From assembly GCF_000816495.1 (NCBI RefSeq), contig NZ_JXBK01000001.1:1524516-1588515 (forward strand): a stretch of 64,000 bases of DNA, read 5' to 3'. Shown here in pieces: positions 1-12,927 of this stretch. The DNA comes from Acinetobacter harbinensis (GTDB lineage: Bacteria; Pseudomonadota; Gammaproteobacteria; Pseudomonadales; Moraxellaceae). Every line of letters begins with the position of its first letter. Position 1 is the first letter of the stretch. The notes under the pieces are model-generated. The model was not told the origin of the DNA. It saw nothing but the letters and a program-made list of their open reading frames with translations, and did not search any database. A program made the translations under genes and the position numbers.

Positions 1-128
1 AGCAAAATATCAGCCCCACTATTTTTATACAGCGCAAACTGACTAGACAGATAGCCAGCACTGGCGCTTTCAATAAAGCCAATAGTTAAATGATGATATT
101 GCAATAAATCACAGCATTTTTTAATCAT
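1..128 (-). CDS. CinA C-terminal-domain family protein (partial, cut by window edge)
   Basis: Only the first 42 codons are inside the window. The reading frame starts with ATG at 128 and reads MIKKCCDLLQYHHLTIGFIE, followed by SASAGYLSSQFALYKNSGAD. This matches the start of the CinA C-terminal (nicotinamide-nucleotide amidase-type) fold, where the family has a 'TIATAESCTGG' stretch followed by a 'PGSS' turn. Here the usual ESCTGG is ESASAGY, so the typical Cys/Thr is replaced, as in CinA-like side families without proven amidase activity. A GGA stands about 9 bases upstream of the ATG. With two thirds of the domain missing the assignment is tentative. Confidence 0.5.
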   Translation of the reverse strand, partial: MIKKCCDLLQYHHLTIGFIESASAGYLSSQFALYKNSGADIL

Positions 129-395
129 TAGTGGAACATTCCATTATTTGAAGTCATCTTGAAAATATTATTGGTTTTTTAATTTTTGATAAAGCGATGA
201 GTGTAATAGTCAGAATATAATAAATATGCTACTTAATGATTTAACTTTAAAGTATATAAAAATAATATCGTTTTAAGAATAAAAAACGAAATATATAAGA
301 TGTGTTTTTTATCTGTATATTTATGATTTAAAAAGAATTAAATTTATAAAATTTTAAAGTGATAATTATAATAATTTGTATTTAGAGGAATAAAA

Positions 396-512
396 ATGCT
401 TAAATTCTTAAGAAGTTTTAATATAATCGATACCTATTTATGGCTTTCACTATTTCTGCTCATTTATCTTTTAGTGTATTTTTACCTTATTAATCCGGTG
501 AAAGTAAGCTAA
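396..512 (+). CDS. 38-residue single-span membrane peptide, KdpF-like
   Basis: This is a short ORF with an ATG at 396 and a good ribosome-binding site (AGAGGA at 384-389, 6 bases before the ATG). The product has a basic start (MLKFLRSF), one hydrophobic span at about residues 14-32, and the tail INPVKVS. The span followed by a short polar tail with Pro resembles KdpF, the small stabilising subunit of the KdpFABC potassium ATPase, which usually ends in '..YALLRPEKF'. No kdpA, kdpB or kdpC follows: the next gene is on the other strand. It could be an orphan KdpF relative or an unrelated small membrane protein. The RBS and hydrophobicity support translation; the name is inference. Confidence 0.5.
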   Translation: MLKFLRSFNIIDTYLWLSLFLLIYLLVYFYLINPVKVS

Positions 513-660
513 AGGATTAACAGTTATGGTGCCATGAAGCTAAATAGAAAAATATGTTCTAGAATCACGATAAAATTAATATTGCGTGGTTTTAAATTTA
601 ACTAATAGTACAGTTTTACTGGCAAGAGCACATATAAAGATAGATCCATTGAATAGACAA

Positions 661-690
661 TAAAAAACCCAGTATCAGCACTGGGTTTCT
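661..690 (-). terminator. Rho-independent terminator of the 713-1183 lipoprotein gene
   Basis: There is a perfect 9-bp inverted repeat, AAACCCAGT (665-673) and ACTGGGTTT (680-688), with a 6-base loop. On the minus strand it is followed by a run of T, and it begins about 25 bases after the stop of the lipoprotein gene. Confidence 0.85.
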
Positions 691-712
691 TGTATTTTAA
701 ATTAAATTGAAC

Positions 713-1183
713 TTAGTTGTTAAGTGCTGGCGTTGCAGCAGCAATGGCCGCCGCAATCGCATCATCTTCAGATTGAGAGCTAGCACTGCTTGGTTTACTT
801 GGCGTTGGTTTGCTTTCAATTTTCGCTGTTGGTGGTTTAGGAGCTTCTACTTTGGGTGCTGGTGCCGGCGTCGGTTTTGCTGGTTCAACCTTGGTTGGCT
901 CTTGTGCTGTAGGTTCAACTGGTCGCACTTCTCGGCGAATTTCAGTGGTGGTGTTGGCCGTTTCCTGACGTTCAATTTCTACGCGTGCAGGAATTTCGGG
1001 TTCATCGCTTTCAATGGGTTCGAGTGGTTGCATGGGTGCAGGCTCAATTACAGTCACCGTTTCGGGTTGTAAGGTGGTTTCAGGCTGTTTTGGTTCATCT
1101 TGCTTGGGCTCTTCTTTTTTTACACAAGCAGTAAGTACAAGAGCAGCAGCAATTGCCCCACAGATTAAAAGTTTTTTATTCAT
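713..1183 (-). CDS. Proline/glutamate-rich lipoprotein of unknown function
   Basis: The start chosen is the ATG at 1183 (MNKKLLICGAIAAALVLTAC), because it places a lipoprotein signal peptide directly at the N-terminus with the lipobox LTAC and the lipidated Cys at residue 20. An upstream in-frame ATG at 1216 would add 11 residues before the signal. The mature 136 residues are low-complexity, rich in Pro, Glu, Lys and Ala (repeated EPK, PAP and KPxP patterns), and end in an Ala-rich stretch. This looks like a flexible periplasmic tether rather than an enzyme. No family is recognised. It is transcribed divergently from pyrG and followed by its own terminator. Confidence 0.8.
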   Translation of the reverse strand: MNKKLLICGAIAAALVLTACVKKEEPKQDEPKQPETTLQPETVTVIEPAPMQPLEPIESDEPEIPARVEIERQETANTTTEIRREVRPVEPTAQEPTKVEPAKPTPAPAPKVEAPKPPTAKIESKPTPSKPSSASSQSEDDAIAAAIAAATPALNN

Positions 1184-1343
1184 AATTGCACAAAATAAAG
1201 CATCGATAGGATGCAACTATTATAACAGTAAATATGAATATAGAAATCCTGCTTCAGTACACTAATTTTTTATCGGAAATGCTGATAGAATAACCAATTG
1301 TTTATTGTTCTATGAATTGATGCGGATTGACTTTGCTTTATAG

Positions 1344-3053
<1,710 letters not shown>

Positions 3054-3082
3054 TGTGTTCGGATTAAACTAGGGACGTTTAA

Positions 3083-5274
<2,192 letters not shown>

Positions 5275-5282
5275 GCGGCTGA

Positions 5283-5687
5283 ATGCGATTTATGTTAAAT
5301 ATATTTGACTCCTTGATGAGTAAAATATTATTGGGCCTTGCGATCATTTTGATCGCAGGGTTTCAGTATTTATTTTGGTTTGGGGAAGGTGGTTACAATG
5401 ACCATCAAAAATTAGCACAAAAAATTCAACAACAAACAGAAATAAATGGCGAATTAAGAGAGCGTAATCGCGTTCTTGCAGCCGAAGTCTACGATTTAAA
5501 AAATGGTATTGAAGCCATTGAAGAACATGCCCGTTTAGATTTAGGTTTAATTAAGCCGCATGAAACCTTTGTGCAAATGAGTATGATTGGCACGCAGTAT
5601 AAACCCATCTATATCGATCCCAATGCTCAAGTGGATTTAAGAACCAATGAAGACGCCAATCAAGTTTCTAGCGCAGACACACCCTAA
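5283..5687 (+). CDS. ftsB: Cell division protein FtsB (septum formation initiator family)
   Basis: FtsB forms the FtsQLB divisome complex that activates septal peptidoglycan synthesis. The sequence shows a short cytoplasmic N-terminus, one membrane span at about residues 13-31 (ILLGLAIILIAGFQYLFWF), then a periplasmic coiled coil at about 40-75 and the family signature IEEHARLDLGLIKPHETF. At 134 residues it is somewhat longer than E. coli FtsB (103) because of a polar C-terminal tail. The start may be the ATG at 5283 or at 5292; neither has a strong Shine-Dalgarno. It begins 8 bp after eno, and its last 41 bp overlap the start of ispD in another frame. Confidence 0.92.
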   Translation: MRFMLNIFDSLMSKILLGLAIILIAGFQYLFWFGEGGYNDHQKLAQKIQQQTEINGELRERNRVLAAEVYDLKNGIEAIEEHARLDLGLIKPHETFVQMSMIGTQYKPIYIDPNAQVDLRTNEDANQVSSADTP

Positions 5688-6369
5688 AATTTGGGCGGTC
5701 ATTCCGGCTGCCGGTTCTGGACGTCGTTTTTCTCAGACTGCGCTTAAACAGTATCAAATGATCGACGATCAAACTGTTTTAGAACACACCATTGGTCGTT
5801 TAAATCACTTGTCATTAAGCGGTTATGTTTTAGCCATTGGCGCGAGGGATGATTTTGCCCGAACGCTTAATTTTGCTCAGTCCGATCAAACGCATTTTTG
5901 TATAGGCGGGGTAGAGCGTGTTGATTCTGTTTTGAATGCTTTACATTATTTAAGCCCAATAGCCAGTGATGATGATTGGGTTTTGGTGCATGATGCGGCT
6001 CGTCCTTGTGTTACGCAAAAGTGCTTGTCACGACTGATTCATACTGCCATCACCGAAAACTGTAGTGCAATTTTAGCGATTCCCGTTCGAGATACGCTCA
6101 AATGTGTGAAACAGGCCGAGCAGATTCAAAGTACGGTCAGCCGCGACTTTTTATGGCAAGCGCAAACGCCGCAGATTGCAAAACTAGGACTATTAAAGCA
6201 AGCCATTGAGCAGGCTTTAAAAGATGGTGCACATATTACGGATGAAGCCAGTGCGTTAGAGCATATGGGCGCAGTCGTGAAAGTTGTACAAGGCCGTTCA
6301 GACAATATTAAAATCACCTATAGCGATGATTTAGAGTTGGCCAAACTCATTCTCAATGCACAAAAATAA
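5647..6369 (+). CDS. ispD: 2-C-methyl-D-erythritol 4-phosphate cytidylyltransferase
   Basis: IspD transfers CMP from CTP to methylerythritol phosphate in the MEP isoprenoid pathway. The 240-residue protein has the glycine-rich CTP-binding loop PAAGSGRRF (about 20-28), then VLVHDAARPC, RDTLK, and the C-terminal TDEASALE motif. The ATG at 5647 lies inside ftsB, a 41-bp overlap that implies translational coupling. The residues before WAVIPAAGSG are not conserved in the family, so a slightly later start is possible. The next enzyme of the same pathway present in this window, IspF, is encoded 40 kb away at 46.7 kb. Confidence 0.95.
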   Translation: MKTPIKFLAQTHPKIWAVIPAAGSGRRFSQTALKQYQMIDDQTVLEHTIGRLNHLSLSGYVLAIGARDDFARTLNFAQSDQTHFCIGGVERVDSVLNALHYLSPIASDDDWVLVHDAARPCVTQKCLSRLIHTAITENCSAILAIPVRDTLKCVKQAEQIQSTVSRDFLWQAQTPQIAKLGLLKQAIEQALKDGAHITDEASALEHMGAVVKVVQGRSDNIKITYSDDLELAKLILNAQK

Positions 6370-6452
6370 AATTAAAATGTATCGTAGATATAGGATCTGG
6401 TACGCTTTGAATTTATAATTCGCCATCTCATTTACACGTCTAAACATTTCAA

Positions 6453-7589
6453 ATGATACCATCTCAGCAGTATCGTTTTTTACGTCACGCTTTACGTGAT
6501 GGTAGAAGCATTAAACATGACGCATCACGTTGGAAAAAACTACATTTAGATCCGTGGTTATTGTGTTTTTTACTTCTAAACGCCGCCTTAGGTTTAATGG
6601 TGGTGTATAGCGCCTCTGGACAAGACTCACAAATGGTATTACGCCAAGCAATCAGCTTTGGTGTCGGTTTTATTGCGCTTTTTATCTGTGCGCAAATTCC
6701 ACCGAAAGTCTATCAAGCAATTAGTCCATTTTTCTATGTCTTGGGTGTGGTGTCGTTAATTTTGGTGCTGTTGGTGGGTGAAACACGCATGGGCGCAAGA
6801 CGCTGGATCAGTTTACCCGGTATTGGCAGTATGCAGCCCAGCGAGTTAATGAAATTTGCAATGCCATTAATGATGGCATGGTTCTTTGCTCGTCGGCCGT
6901 TTCCACCTAAACTTTTGGATATTATCATCGCCTTGGTGTTGATGCTGATTCCTTTTGTATTGGTGGCCTTGCAACCCGATTTAAATATCGGACTGATTAT
7001 TCCGGGTATTTTTGTACTGTTTTTAAGTGGCATGTCGTGGAAGTTAATTTTAGGCGCATTATCTGCACTGGCCGTTGCTGCACCGGCATTATGGATGTTC
7101 GTGTTTCAGGAATATCAGAAAAAACGTGTGATTACATTATTTGATCCAGAGTCTGACGCTTTGGGTGCAGGTTGGAATATTATTCAATCTAAAATTGCCA
7201 TTGGTTCAGGCGGCTTAACCGGTAAAGGCTATCTCGGTGGCACACAATCGCATTTGGGGTATTTGCCTGAACACCATACCGATTTTATTATGTCAACCTA
7301 TGCTGAAGAGTTTGGCTTTATTGGGGTGTTTTTGCTGATCAGCTTATTTGCCGCCATTATTATTCGTTGTTTAATGATTGGCATGGACTGTTTTCATAAT
7401 TTTGGACGTTTATTTGCCGGCGCAATTGGTCTGACCTTCTTCTTCTTTGTCTTTTTAAGTACCGGTATGGTCAGTGGTATTTTACCCGTAACAGGCGATC
7501 CTTTACCTTTGATGAGTTACGGCGGAACGGCGGTCATTTCAATGCTGGCCAGTATGGGGATTGTGATGTCGATTCACACCCATCGCTGA
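6453..7589 (+). CDS. rodA: Peptidoglycan glycosyltransferase RodA (SEDS family)
   Basis: RodA is the SEDS-family glycosyltransferase of the elongasome, working with PBP2 to build lateral-wall peptidoglycan in rod-shaped cells. The 378-residue protein has about ten hydrophobic segments. It carries SEDS landmarks: VVYSASGQD after the first span, RRWISLPGIGSMQPSELMK, the LPEHHTDFI loop (catalytic Asp region), and the C-terminal PVTGDPLPLMSYGGT. The N-terminus (about 30 residues before the first span) is longer than in E. coli RodA; the ATG at 6453 has no clear Shine-Dalgarno, so the start is not certain. It is 83 bp after ispD and followed by a strong terminator at 7704. Confidence 0.94.
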   Translation: MIPSQQYRFLRHALRDGRSIKHDASRWKKLHLDPWLLCFLLLNAALGLMVVYSASGQDSQMVLRQAISFGVGFIALFICAQIPPKVYQAISPFFYVLGVVSLILVLLVGETRMGARRWISLPGIGSMQPSELMKFAMPLMMAWFFARRPFPPKLLDIIIALVLMLIPFVLVALQPDLNIGLIIPGIFVLFLSGMSWKLILGALSALAVAAPALWMFVFQEYQKKRVITLFDPESDALGAGWNIIQSKIAIGSGGLTGKGYLGGTQSHLGYLPEHHTDFIMSTYAEEFGFIGVFLLISLFAAIIIRCLMIGMDCFHNFGRLFAGAIGLTFFFFVFLSTGMVSGILPVTGDPLPLMSYGGTAVISMLASMGIVMSIHTHR

Positions 7590-8037
7590 GTGATAAATCT
7601 ATAGATTATTTAATTACAGCGATAAAGCATGCCAAGATAAAATGAGTCAGCAGGTTAGGAATAGGGTAATGCGACAAGCTGACCAAAGTGAATGTTGAAC
7701 GTGAAGCAGATTCTATAGATAGAATCTGCTTTTTTAATCGGCTTAAATTATCAATCTGATCCTATACACTAAAATCAATGAACTCCTACATCTACTCAGC
7801 AACAGAATAAAACACTCGGTCTTTAGGCCAATCAATCGGATGGTTGAAGCTCACTCTTAAAATAATAAAAAAATTTCAGTTCTATGAGGTTTTGTTGGCT
7901 TACGTGGTGGTTGTGATACTTTTTTGCTGCTGGCGCTATGCGATTGCACTAAAGCACTTTATGTTGGATGTGCATCGCATGATTTATAGATGCTGCGCTA
8001 TATTCAAATTATAACGATACACTGACTGGAGATTTTT
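7590..8037. other. Non-coding gap between rodA and the aldehyde dehydrogenase gene
   Basis: It contains the rodA terminator (7704-7736) and then AT-rich sequence leading to the dehydrogenase gene, whose ATG is preceded by a GGAG at 8029-8032. An open frame without ATG covers about 7800-8010 and would encode a hydrophobic peptide, but it lacks a credible start. No RNA gene or repeat is recognised. Confidence 0.6.
7704..7736 (+). terminator. Rho-independent terminator downstream of rodA
   Basis: There is a perfect 12-bp stem (7704-7715 with 7720-7731), a TAGA loop, and a T run to 7735. It lies 115 bp after the rodA stop codon. Confidence 0.9.
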
Positions 8038-9417
8038 ATGGCTTACCAATCGGTAAATCCTGCTACAGGCGAAGTTGTTAAAACATTTACTCCTCATGAT
8101 CAACAAAAAATTGACCAAACGCTAGCGCGTGCACAGGCACTGTTTAAATCAGACTGGTCACAGCACGATCACTTGCCGCAGCGATTAGACGTGTTGCTAA
8201 AATTTGCAGATCTTTTATTAGAACAAAAAGAACAGTTGGCTACTCTGATGAGTAGTGAAATGGGTAAATTAATTGCCCAAGGCCGAGATGAAATTGAGCT
8301 TTGTGCGGGAATTGCACGTTATTACAGTGCTCAGGCAGCAGAATTTTTGAAACCGGTGCAATATCCGACTGACTTGGGTGAGGCATGGGTAGAAAATCAT
8401 CCGCTGGGTCTAATCATGGCAGTAGAGCCGTGGAATTTCCCGTTTTACCAATTGATGCGCGTTTTTGCACCAAACTATGCCATTGGTAATCCGGTCATGC
8501 TGAAACATGCCAGTATTGTGCCGCAGTGCGCTGAAAAATTTGAAGCGTTAATTCGTGATGCTGGTGCGCCAGATGGTGCTTTCACCAATCTATTTATTAG
8601 CCCTGATCAAGTGGCAGAAATTATTGCTGATCAACGGGTTCAAGGTGTGGCGTTAACAGGTTCAGAAGGTGCCGGTAGTGTAGTTGCTCAGCAAGCGGGT
8701 AAACATCTGAAAAAATCGACGCTAGAGCTCGGAGGGAATGACGTTTTTGTGGTGCTAGATGATGCCGATATGGAAAAAGCCATTACCATTGGTTGTCAGG
8801 CACGTCTCAATAATGCAGGACAGGTATGTACCGCCGCTAAACGTTTTATTTTGCATGAAAAGATTGCAGCGCAGTTTAGACAGGGCATGTTAGAGGCCTT
8901 TAAAGCGATAAAAATTGGTGATCCGCTCGATGAAAGCACTCAATTGGGGCCATTATCATCAAAAGATGCCACAGATAAGCTGTATAAACAGGTACAAAAA
9001 GCCGTTAAACAGGGTGCGACATTGCTCACAGGCGGTAATCCCGTCCAAGGTCAAGGTTTCTTCTTTGAACCTACGATTTTAGAAAATATTAGTATCGACA
9101 ATGACGCATGGTATGAAGAGTTCTTTGGCCCAGTGGCACAGATTTATATTGCCAAAGATGATGATGAGATTGTTGAGATTGCCAATAACTCAAATTATGG
9201 TTTAGGCGGTGCTATTCATTCAAAAGATATTGAGCGCGCTAAAAAATTAGCATCGCGTATTGAAACCGGTATGTTGTGGATTAATTGGTACACTGCATCT
9301 TCACCTGAATTACCCTTTGGTGGGGTAAAACGTTCAGGTTATGGGCATGAATTGGCTGATATTGGATTCTCGGAGTTTGTTCAAAAAAGGTTGGTGGTGG
9401 TCAAGTCTGCCGAATAA
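8038..9417 (+). CDS. NAD(P)-dependent aldehyde dehydrogenase, succinate-semialdehyde dehydrogenase type
   Basis: This is a cytoplasmic enzyme oxidising an aldehyde to the acid with NAD(P)+. The 459-residue protein has the ALDH signatures in order: the Rossmann-domain EPWNFPF (about 129-135), general base Glu230 in LELGGND, catalytic Cys264 in NAGQVCTAAKR, and the EEFFGPVAQ and PFGGVKRSGYG segments near the C-terminus. Length and the YQSVNPATGEVV start resemble the short succinate-semialdehyde dehydrogenase (Sad/GabD-like) group, but the substrate cannot be read from sequence. A GGAG stands 5 bases before the ATG. The gene stands alone between two terminators, with no gabT or other pathway gene nearby. 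Confidence 0.9.
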   Translation: MAYQSVNPATGEVVKTFTPHDQQKIDQTLARAQALFKSDWSQHDHLPQRLDVLLKFADLLLEQKEQLATLMSSEMGKLIAQGRDEIELCAGIARYYSAQAAEFLKPVQYPTDLGEAWVENHPLGLIMAVEPWNFPFYQLMRVFAPNYAIGNPVMLKHASIVPQCAEKFEALIRDAGAPDGAFTNLFISPDQVAEIIADQRVQGVALTGSEGAGSVVAQQAGKHLKKSTLELGGNDVFVVLDDADMEKAITIGCQARLNNAGQVCTAAKRFILHEKIAAQFRQGMLEAFKAIKIGDPLDESTQLGPLSSKDATDKLYKQVQKAVKQGATLLTGGNPVQGQGFFFEPTILENISIDNDAWYEEFFGPVAQIYIAKDDDEIVEIANNSNYGLGGAIHSKDIERAKKLASRIETGMLWINWYTASSPELPFGGVKRSGYGHELADIGFSEFVQKRLVVVKSAE

Positions 9418-9545
9418 ATTATCGATATATAAGCTGAAGCGATTGTTTGTTTTTATAATGCGTCTGCTTGTTAGATAAAATTTAGTGATGGTTTTGATGT
9501 TTAATCAGCTATTTCGATGGTTTAAAAACAGGCATGAAAGCCATT

Positions 9546-9573
9546 AAAAAAGCCCTCAGATGAGGGCTTTTTT
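9546..9573. terminator. Bidirectional terminator between the aldehyde dehydrogenase gene and the cyd operon
   Basis: The stem of AAAAAAGCCCTCA with TGAGGGCTTTTTT has a very short loop and U-tracts on both strands. It lies between two converging transcription units and can serve both. Confidence 0.9.
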
Positions 9574-9576
9574 AAT

Positions 9577-9873
9577 TTAAATCACGAACCAAGTGTAGTA
9601 ACCCCAAAGCATAAGTGGCCATGAAAGAAAAGGACTAAACATCCATTTCCATAACCAAAACTTTGGAATAAAGCCTACCCCGTAAACAAAGCCACCCGAA
9701 ATGCCGATCATAATCAACATCATCACGCGGTGACTATATTCACCATTGGCATCTAAAATTAATGCTGGATGAATGAGTAAAACAGCTGCAAGCGGCAATG
9801 CCAACAAAAATGAAATGGCCATAACCAACTTGTTAGGCTTTTGGCTCTTTTCGGGCACTACAACGTCAGTCAT
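9577..9873 (-). CDS. ybgE: Cyd operon protein YbgE family
   Basis: This 98-residue inner-membrane protein has three hydrophobic segments (about 17-35, 48-66 and 75-96), a short charged N-terminus, and a Trp-rich end (FWLWKWMFSPFLSWPLMLWG). It is the last gene of the cytochrome bd operon, starting only 3 bp after the cydX stop, which is the position and size of the YbgE family. Its function is not established; it is thought to accompany assembly of the bd oxidase. The assignment rests on position and general sequence character. The operon terminator follows immediately. Confidence 0.85.
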   Translation of the reverse strand: MTDVVVPEKSQKPNKLVMAISFLLALPLAAVLLIHPALILDANGEYSHRVMMLIMIGISGGFVYGVGFIPKFWLWKWMFSPFLSWPLMLWGYYTWFVI

Positions 9874-9876
9874 TTT

Positions 9877-9978
9877 TTATTCCTCATCCAAATCTTGATT
9901 GTGTTCGATATAAAGCGCACTTAATATACCTGCAAAACACGCCATTAAAATTCCAAGAATCCAAGCGAAATACCACAT
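9877..9978 (-). CDS. cydX: Cytochrome bd small subunit CydX
   Basis: This is a 33-residue peptide that standard length cut-offs miss. The ATG at 9978 is preceded by a strong AAGGAG site. The sequence begins MWYFAWILGILMACFAGILS, the hallmark of CydX (conserved MWYFAWILG), followed by LYIEHNQDLDEE with an acidic tail. CydX is a single-span subunit needed for stability and activity of the CydAB quinol oxidase, where it packs next to the haem-bearing CydA. It lies 23 bp after cydB and 3 bp before ybgE, as in other proteobacteria. Confidence 0.95.
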   Translation of the reverse strand: MWYFAWILGILMACFAGILSALYIEHNQDLDEE

Positions 9979-10001
9979 ATCTATTCTCCTTGTACACGCA
10001 C

Positions 10002-11147
10002 TCAATAAAGAGTGTGTGAGTTTTCCTGAACGTGTTTATTGGTGATAACGCCCCACATTTTGTAGTAACACCATGTGGTGTAACCCAAGATAAGAGGAAC
10101 AAAGATGCCTGCTGCTACGGTCATTACTGTAAGCGTATGTTTACTTGAAACAGCATCCCACATGGTTAAGCTGATCGCCGGATTAATGCTAGATGGCATC
10201 AAGAACGGGAACAACGCGAAACCTGCGGTAAGAATGGAGCCAATCACAGCAAGGCTTGAACCTAAAAAGCTAAAACCGGCTTTATTTTTACTGGCGCCCA
10301 ACACCACAATTAAACCACCGAGCAGACCCATAATCGGTGCAAGCATCATAATCGGATAAGTCGTGTAGTTGTTCATCCAGCCGTGGTTACCTGTGGCCAG
10401 TACTTCTTTGGCTAAAGGATTCGCCACGCCATTGGTGTCAAATGGTTGAACCAAGGTATAGCCTTCAATACCACCGAAGTATAACCAAGCGCCTGCGCCC
10501 AAGAAGCAAACCAAGAACAGGATGCCCATAATTTGCGTCGCTTTGGCTGAACGCATGCGTAAGTCACCATCGGTACGCAGCATCAGCCATGCACCACCGT
10601 GTGCGCAAAGCATTGATAGGCTGACTAAGCCACAGATTAAAGCAAACGGGTTGAGTAAGGCAAAGAAGCTACCGCTATAGGTTGAACGCACTGTTTCATC
10701 TAAATTAAACGGTAAGCCAAGGAATAAGTTACCGAATGCCACGCCAAAAACCAGCGCAGGAACTGCACCACCAATCGCCAAACCCCAATCCCAAGAGGTA
10801 CGCCATTGCACGTTTTCTAGTTTTGAGCGGTAGTCAAAGCCTACCGGACGTAAGAATAGCGCGAACAGTACCAACAGCAGTGCCCAGTACATGCCGGAAA
10901 AGGCAGTGGCATACACCATTGGCCATGCTGCAAATAATGCACCACCGGCAGTGACGAACCAAACTTGGTTGCCTTCCCAGTGCGGAGCAATAGTGTTAAT
11001 CGCGGCGCGACGTTCGTTATCATCTTTACCGACAAATGGCATGAGAGCCATGGAGCCCATATCAAAACCATCAGTTAGAGCAAAACCAATCAGCAATACC
11101 CCAACCAACACCCACCAAATAATTTTGAGCAGTTCATATTCGATCAT
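10002..11147 (-). CDS. cydB: Cytochrome bd ubiquinol oxidase subunit II
   Basis: CydB is the non-haem-ligating structural subunit of the bd quinol oxidase in the inner membrane. The 381-residue length matches E. coli CydB (379). The N-terminal [21 protein letters not shown], the HWEGNQVWF motif, and [10 protein letters not shown] are typical of the family, and about eight to nine hydrophobic segments follow. The start overlaps the cydA stop by 4 bp (ATGA arrangement), giving translational coupling. cydX follows after 23 bp. Confidence 0.97.
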   Translation of the reverse strand: MIEYELLKIIWWVLVGVLLIGFALTDGFDMGSMALMPFVGKDDNERRAAINTIAPHWEGNQVWFVTAGGALFAAWPMVYATAFSGMYWALLLVLFALFLRPVGFDYRSKLENVQWRTSWDWGLAIGGAVPALVFGVAFGNLFLGLPFNLDETVRSTYSGSFFALLNPFALICGLVSLSMLCAHGGAWLMLRTDGDLRMRSAKATQIMGILFLVCFLGAGAWLYFGGIEGYTLVQPFDTNGVANPLAKEVLATGNHGWMNNYTTYPIMMLAPIMGLLGGLIVVLGASKNKAGFSFLGSSLAVIGSILTAGFALFPFLMPSSINPAISLTMWDAVSSKHTLTVMTVAAGIFVPLILGYTTWCYYKMWGVITNKHVQENSHTLY

Positions 11148-12733
11148 GATTGCGCCTCATCATTGACTTTGTTTTGTGCTTCAAGTTTTTCGAAGTGATA
11201 TTTACCCGTATGCAATGAGCTTGGCCCAAGACGAGAGAACTTAATCATTAAATACATTTCGATAATCAAAAGCACGGTATAGAAGGCAACCAGTGCAATG
11301 ATTGAACCCCAGATGTCGCCAGTACTTAAAGTTGAAGTAGAAAGATGGGTCGGTAAAATTTCACCAATGGTCCATGGTTGACGACCGACTTCGGCCACAT
11401 ACCAACCGGTTTGACCGGCAATCCAAGGTAGCGGAAGCGAAAACAGTGCAAATTTAAGTAACCAAGGTTTGCTTTCTGCGTTGCGTTTTGCCACTGCATA
11501 GGTTGCAAGAGCGAACAATAACAACATAAGGAAACCAGACGCGACCATGGCACGGAATGCCCAGAATAAACTTGGAACGTGTGGAATGGTATCTAGAGCG
11601 GCAGATTTAATATTGGCTTCAGTTGCATCCACCACATTCGGCGCATACTTTTTCAGTAGTAGGCCATACCCTAAATCTTTTTGAGATTGATCAAAAGCAG
11701 TTTTTAATTCTGGTGAGGTATCACCCGCACGCAGTTTTTCAAGTTGTGCATAGGCCACCATACCATTGCGGATACGTTCTTCATGCTGAATCAATAAGTC
11801 TTTAATACCGGTAACTTGTTGAGTGGTCGAGCGTGTTGCAATAATCCCCATGAGATATGGGATTCTAACTGCATAATCTGTGGTCATGGTTTCTTTATTC
11901 GGAATACCAAATAAAGTGAACGATGCTGGTGCAGGATGCGTATCCCATTCTGCTTCAATAGCTGCAAGTTTGGTTTTTTGAACATCACCAATTTCGTAAC
12001 CCGATTCATCGCCCAGTAAAATAACCGATAAGGTCGAAGCTAAACCGAAGATAGCCGCGATAGCGAATGAACGACGTGCAAAGGGTAAATCACGCTTTTT
12101 CAGCAAGTAGTAACTTGAAATTGCCATGACAAAAATGGCACCAGTTACATAACCGGCTGAAACGGTGTGGACAAATTTAACTTGTGCCACGGGATTAAAA
12201 ATCAATGCGCCAAAGTCAATCAATTCCATTCGCATGGTTTGATAGTTGAACTCTGAACCGACGGGATTTTGCATCCAACCATTGGCAATCAGAATCCACA
12301 GTGCGGATAAGTTAGAGCCTAAAGCCACCAACCACGTTACCGCCAAATGCTGAACCTTGGTTAGTCGGTCCCAACCAAAGAAGAATAGACCAATAAATGT
12401 CGACTCTAAGAAAAATGCCATCAGGCCTTCAATGGCCAAAGGTGCACCAAAAATATCACCCACATAATGTGAGTAATAGGCCCAGTTGGTACCAAACTGG
12501 AACTCCATGGTCAGACCAGTCGTCACTCCTAAGGCGAAGTTAATACCGAAGAGTTTTCCCCAGAACTTAGTCATGTCACGGTAAATTTCTTTACCTGAAA
12601 TCACATAGGTGGTTTCCATGATGGCTAAAATAAAAGCCATACCTAAGGTCAGTGGGATAAAAATAAAGTGATACATCGCGGTCATTGCAAATTGGAACCG
12701 CGAAAGATCGACCACGCTTTCAGAAATCATCAA
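11144..12733 (-). CDS. cydA: Cytochrome bd ubiquinol oxidase subunit I
   Basis: CydA carries haems b558, b595 and d, and oxidises ubiquinol while reducing oxygen to water with high affinity. The 529-residue protein shows the first haem ligand His22 ([15 protein letters not shown]), the [16 protein letters not shown] and [12 protein letters not shown] segments of the haem core, a long quinol-binding Q-loop at about 250-390, and the C-terminal EVGRQPW motif. Length is close to the long-Q-loop type of E. coli (522). It overlaps cydP upstream and cydB downstream by 4 bp each, so the operon is tightly coupled. Triple direct repeats upstream of cydP may control it. Confidence 0.97.
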   Translation of the reverse strand: MMISESVVDLSRFQFAMTAMYHFIFIPLTLGMAFILAIMETTYVISGKEIYRDMTKFWGKLFGINFALGVTTGLTMEFQFGTNWAYYSHYVGDIFGAPLAIEGLMAFFLESTFIGLFFFGWDRLTKVQHLAVTWLVALGSNLSALWILIANGWMQNPVGSEFNYQTMRMELIDFGALIFNPVAQVKFVHTVSAGYVTGAIFVMAISSYYLLKKRDLPFARRSFAIAAIFGLASTLSVILLGDESGYEIGDVQKTKLAAIEAEWDTHPAPASFTLFGIPNKETMTTDYAVRIPYLMGIIATRSTTQQVTGIKDLLIQHEERIRNGMVAYAQLEKLRAGDTSPELKTAFDQSQKDLGYGLLLKKYAPNVVDATEANIKSAALDTIPHVPSLFWAFRAMVASGFLMLLLFALATYAVAKRNAESKPWLLKFALFSLPLPWIAGQTGWYVAEVGRQPWTIGEILPTHLSTSTLSTGDIWGSIIALVAFYTVLLIIEMYLMIKFSRLGPSSLHTGKYHFEKLEAQNKVNDEAQS

Positions 12734-12927
12734 CGTGTCTCCTTGATTGGGGAAGGACTGCCGGCAATACGCTCGGCAACTTGAGTGTCAAAATTTTTGG
12801 GAACAGTAGGGGCGTCAAACCAGATGCTTTTAATAGTCAACAAAATAACAATCTTAATTATTAATATGATTGTGATCTCTCGAACTAATTTCTGGTTGAA
12901 GTTTTTCGGTATTAAGCTCATGCGCAT
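12730..12927 (-). CDS. cydP: Cytochrome oxidase putative small subunit CydP
   Basis: This is a 65-residue protein with one membrane span (about 17-35, [21 protein letters not shown]) followed by a short polar tail containing [17 protein letters not shown]. The order L-R-(E)-x-span-K-x-W-F and then 'P-V' fits the CydP family found ahead of cydA in Acinetobacter and several other gamma- and betaproteobacteria. Its stop codon overlaps the cydA start by 4 bp, which argues strongly that it is a real, co-translated part of the oxidase operon. The start may be the ATG at 12927 or at 12921. Its role in the oxidase complex is inferred only from genetic linkage. Confidence 0.85.
   Translation of the reverse strand: MRMSLIPKNFNQKLVREITIILIIKIVILLTIKSIWFDAPTVPKNFDTQVAERIAGSPSPIKETR

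Noticed and set aside
707-1072. Plus-strand ORF rich in Trp, Phe and Arg opposite the lipoprotein gene
   Set aside because: It is the complement of the low-complexity Pro/Glu-rich lipoprotein coding region, which has its own signal peptide and terminator. No RBS and no plausible domain.
7800-8010. Open frame encoding a hydrophobic peptide upstream of the aldehyde dehydrogenase gene
   Set aside because: It has no ATG near the start of the open frame and no Shine-Dalgarno at any TTG or GTG, and its composition is Cys-rich and unlike local genes.
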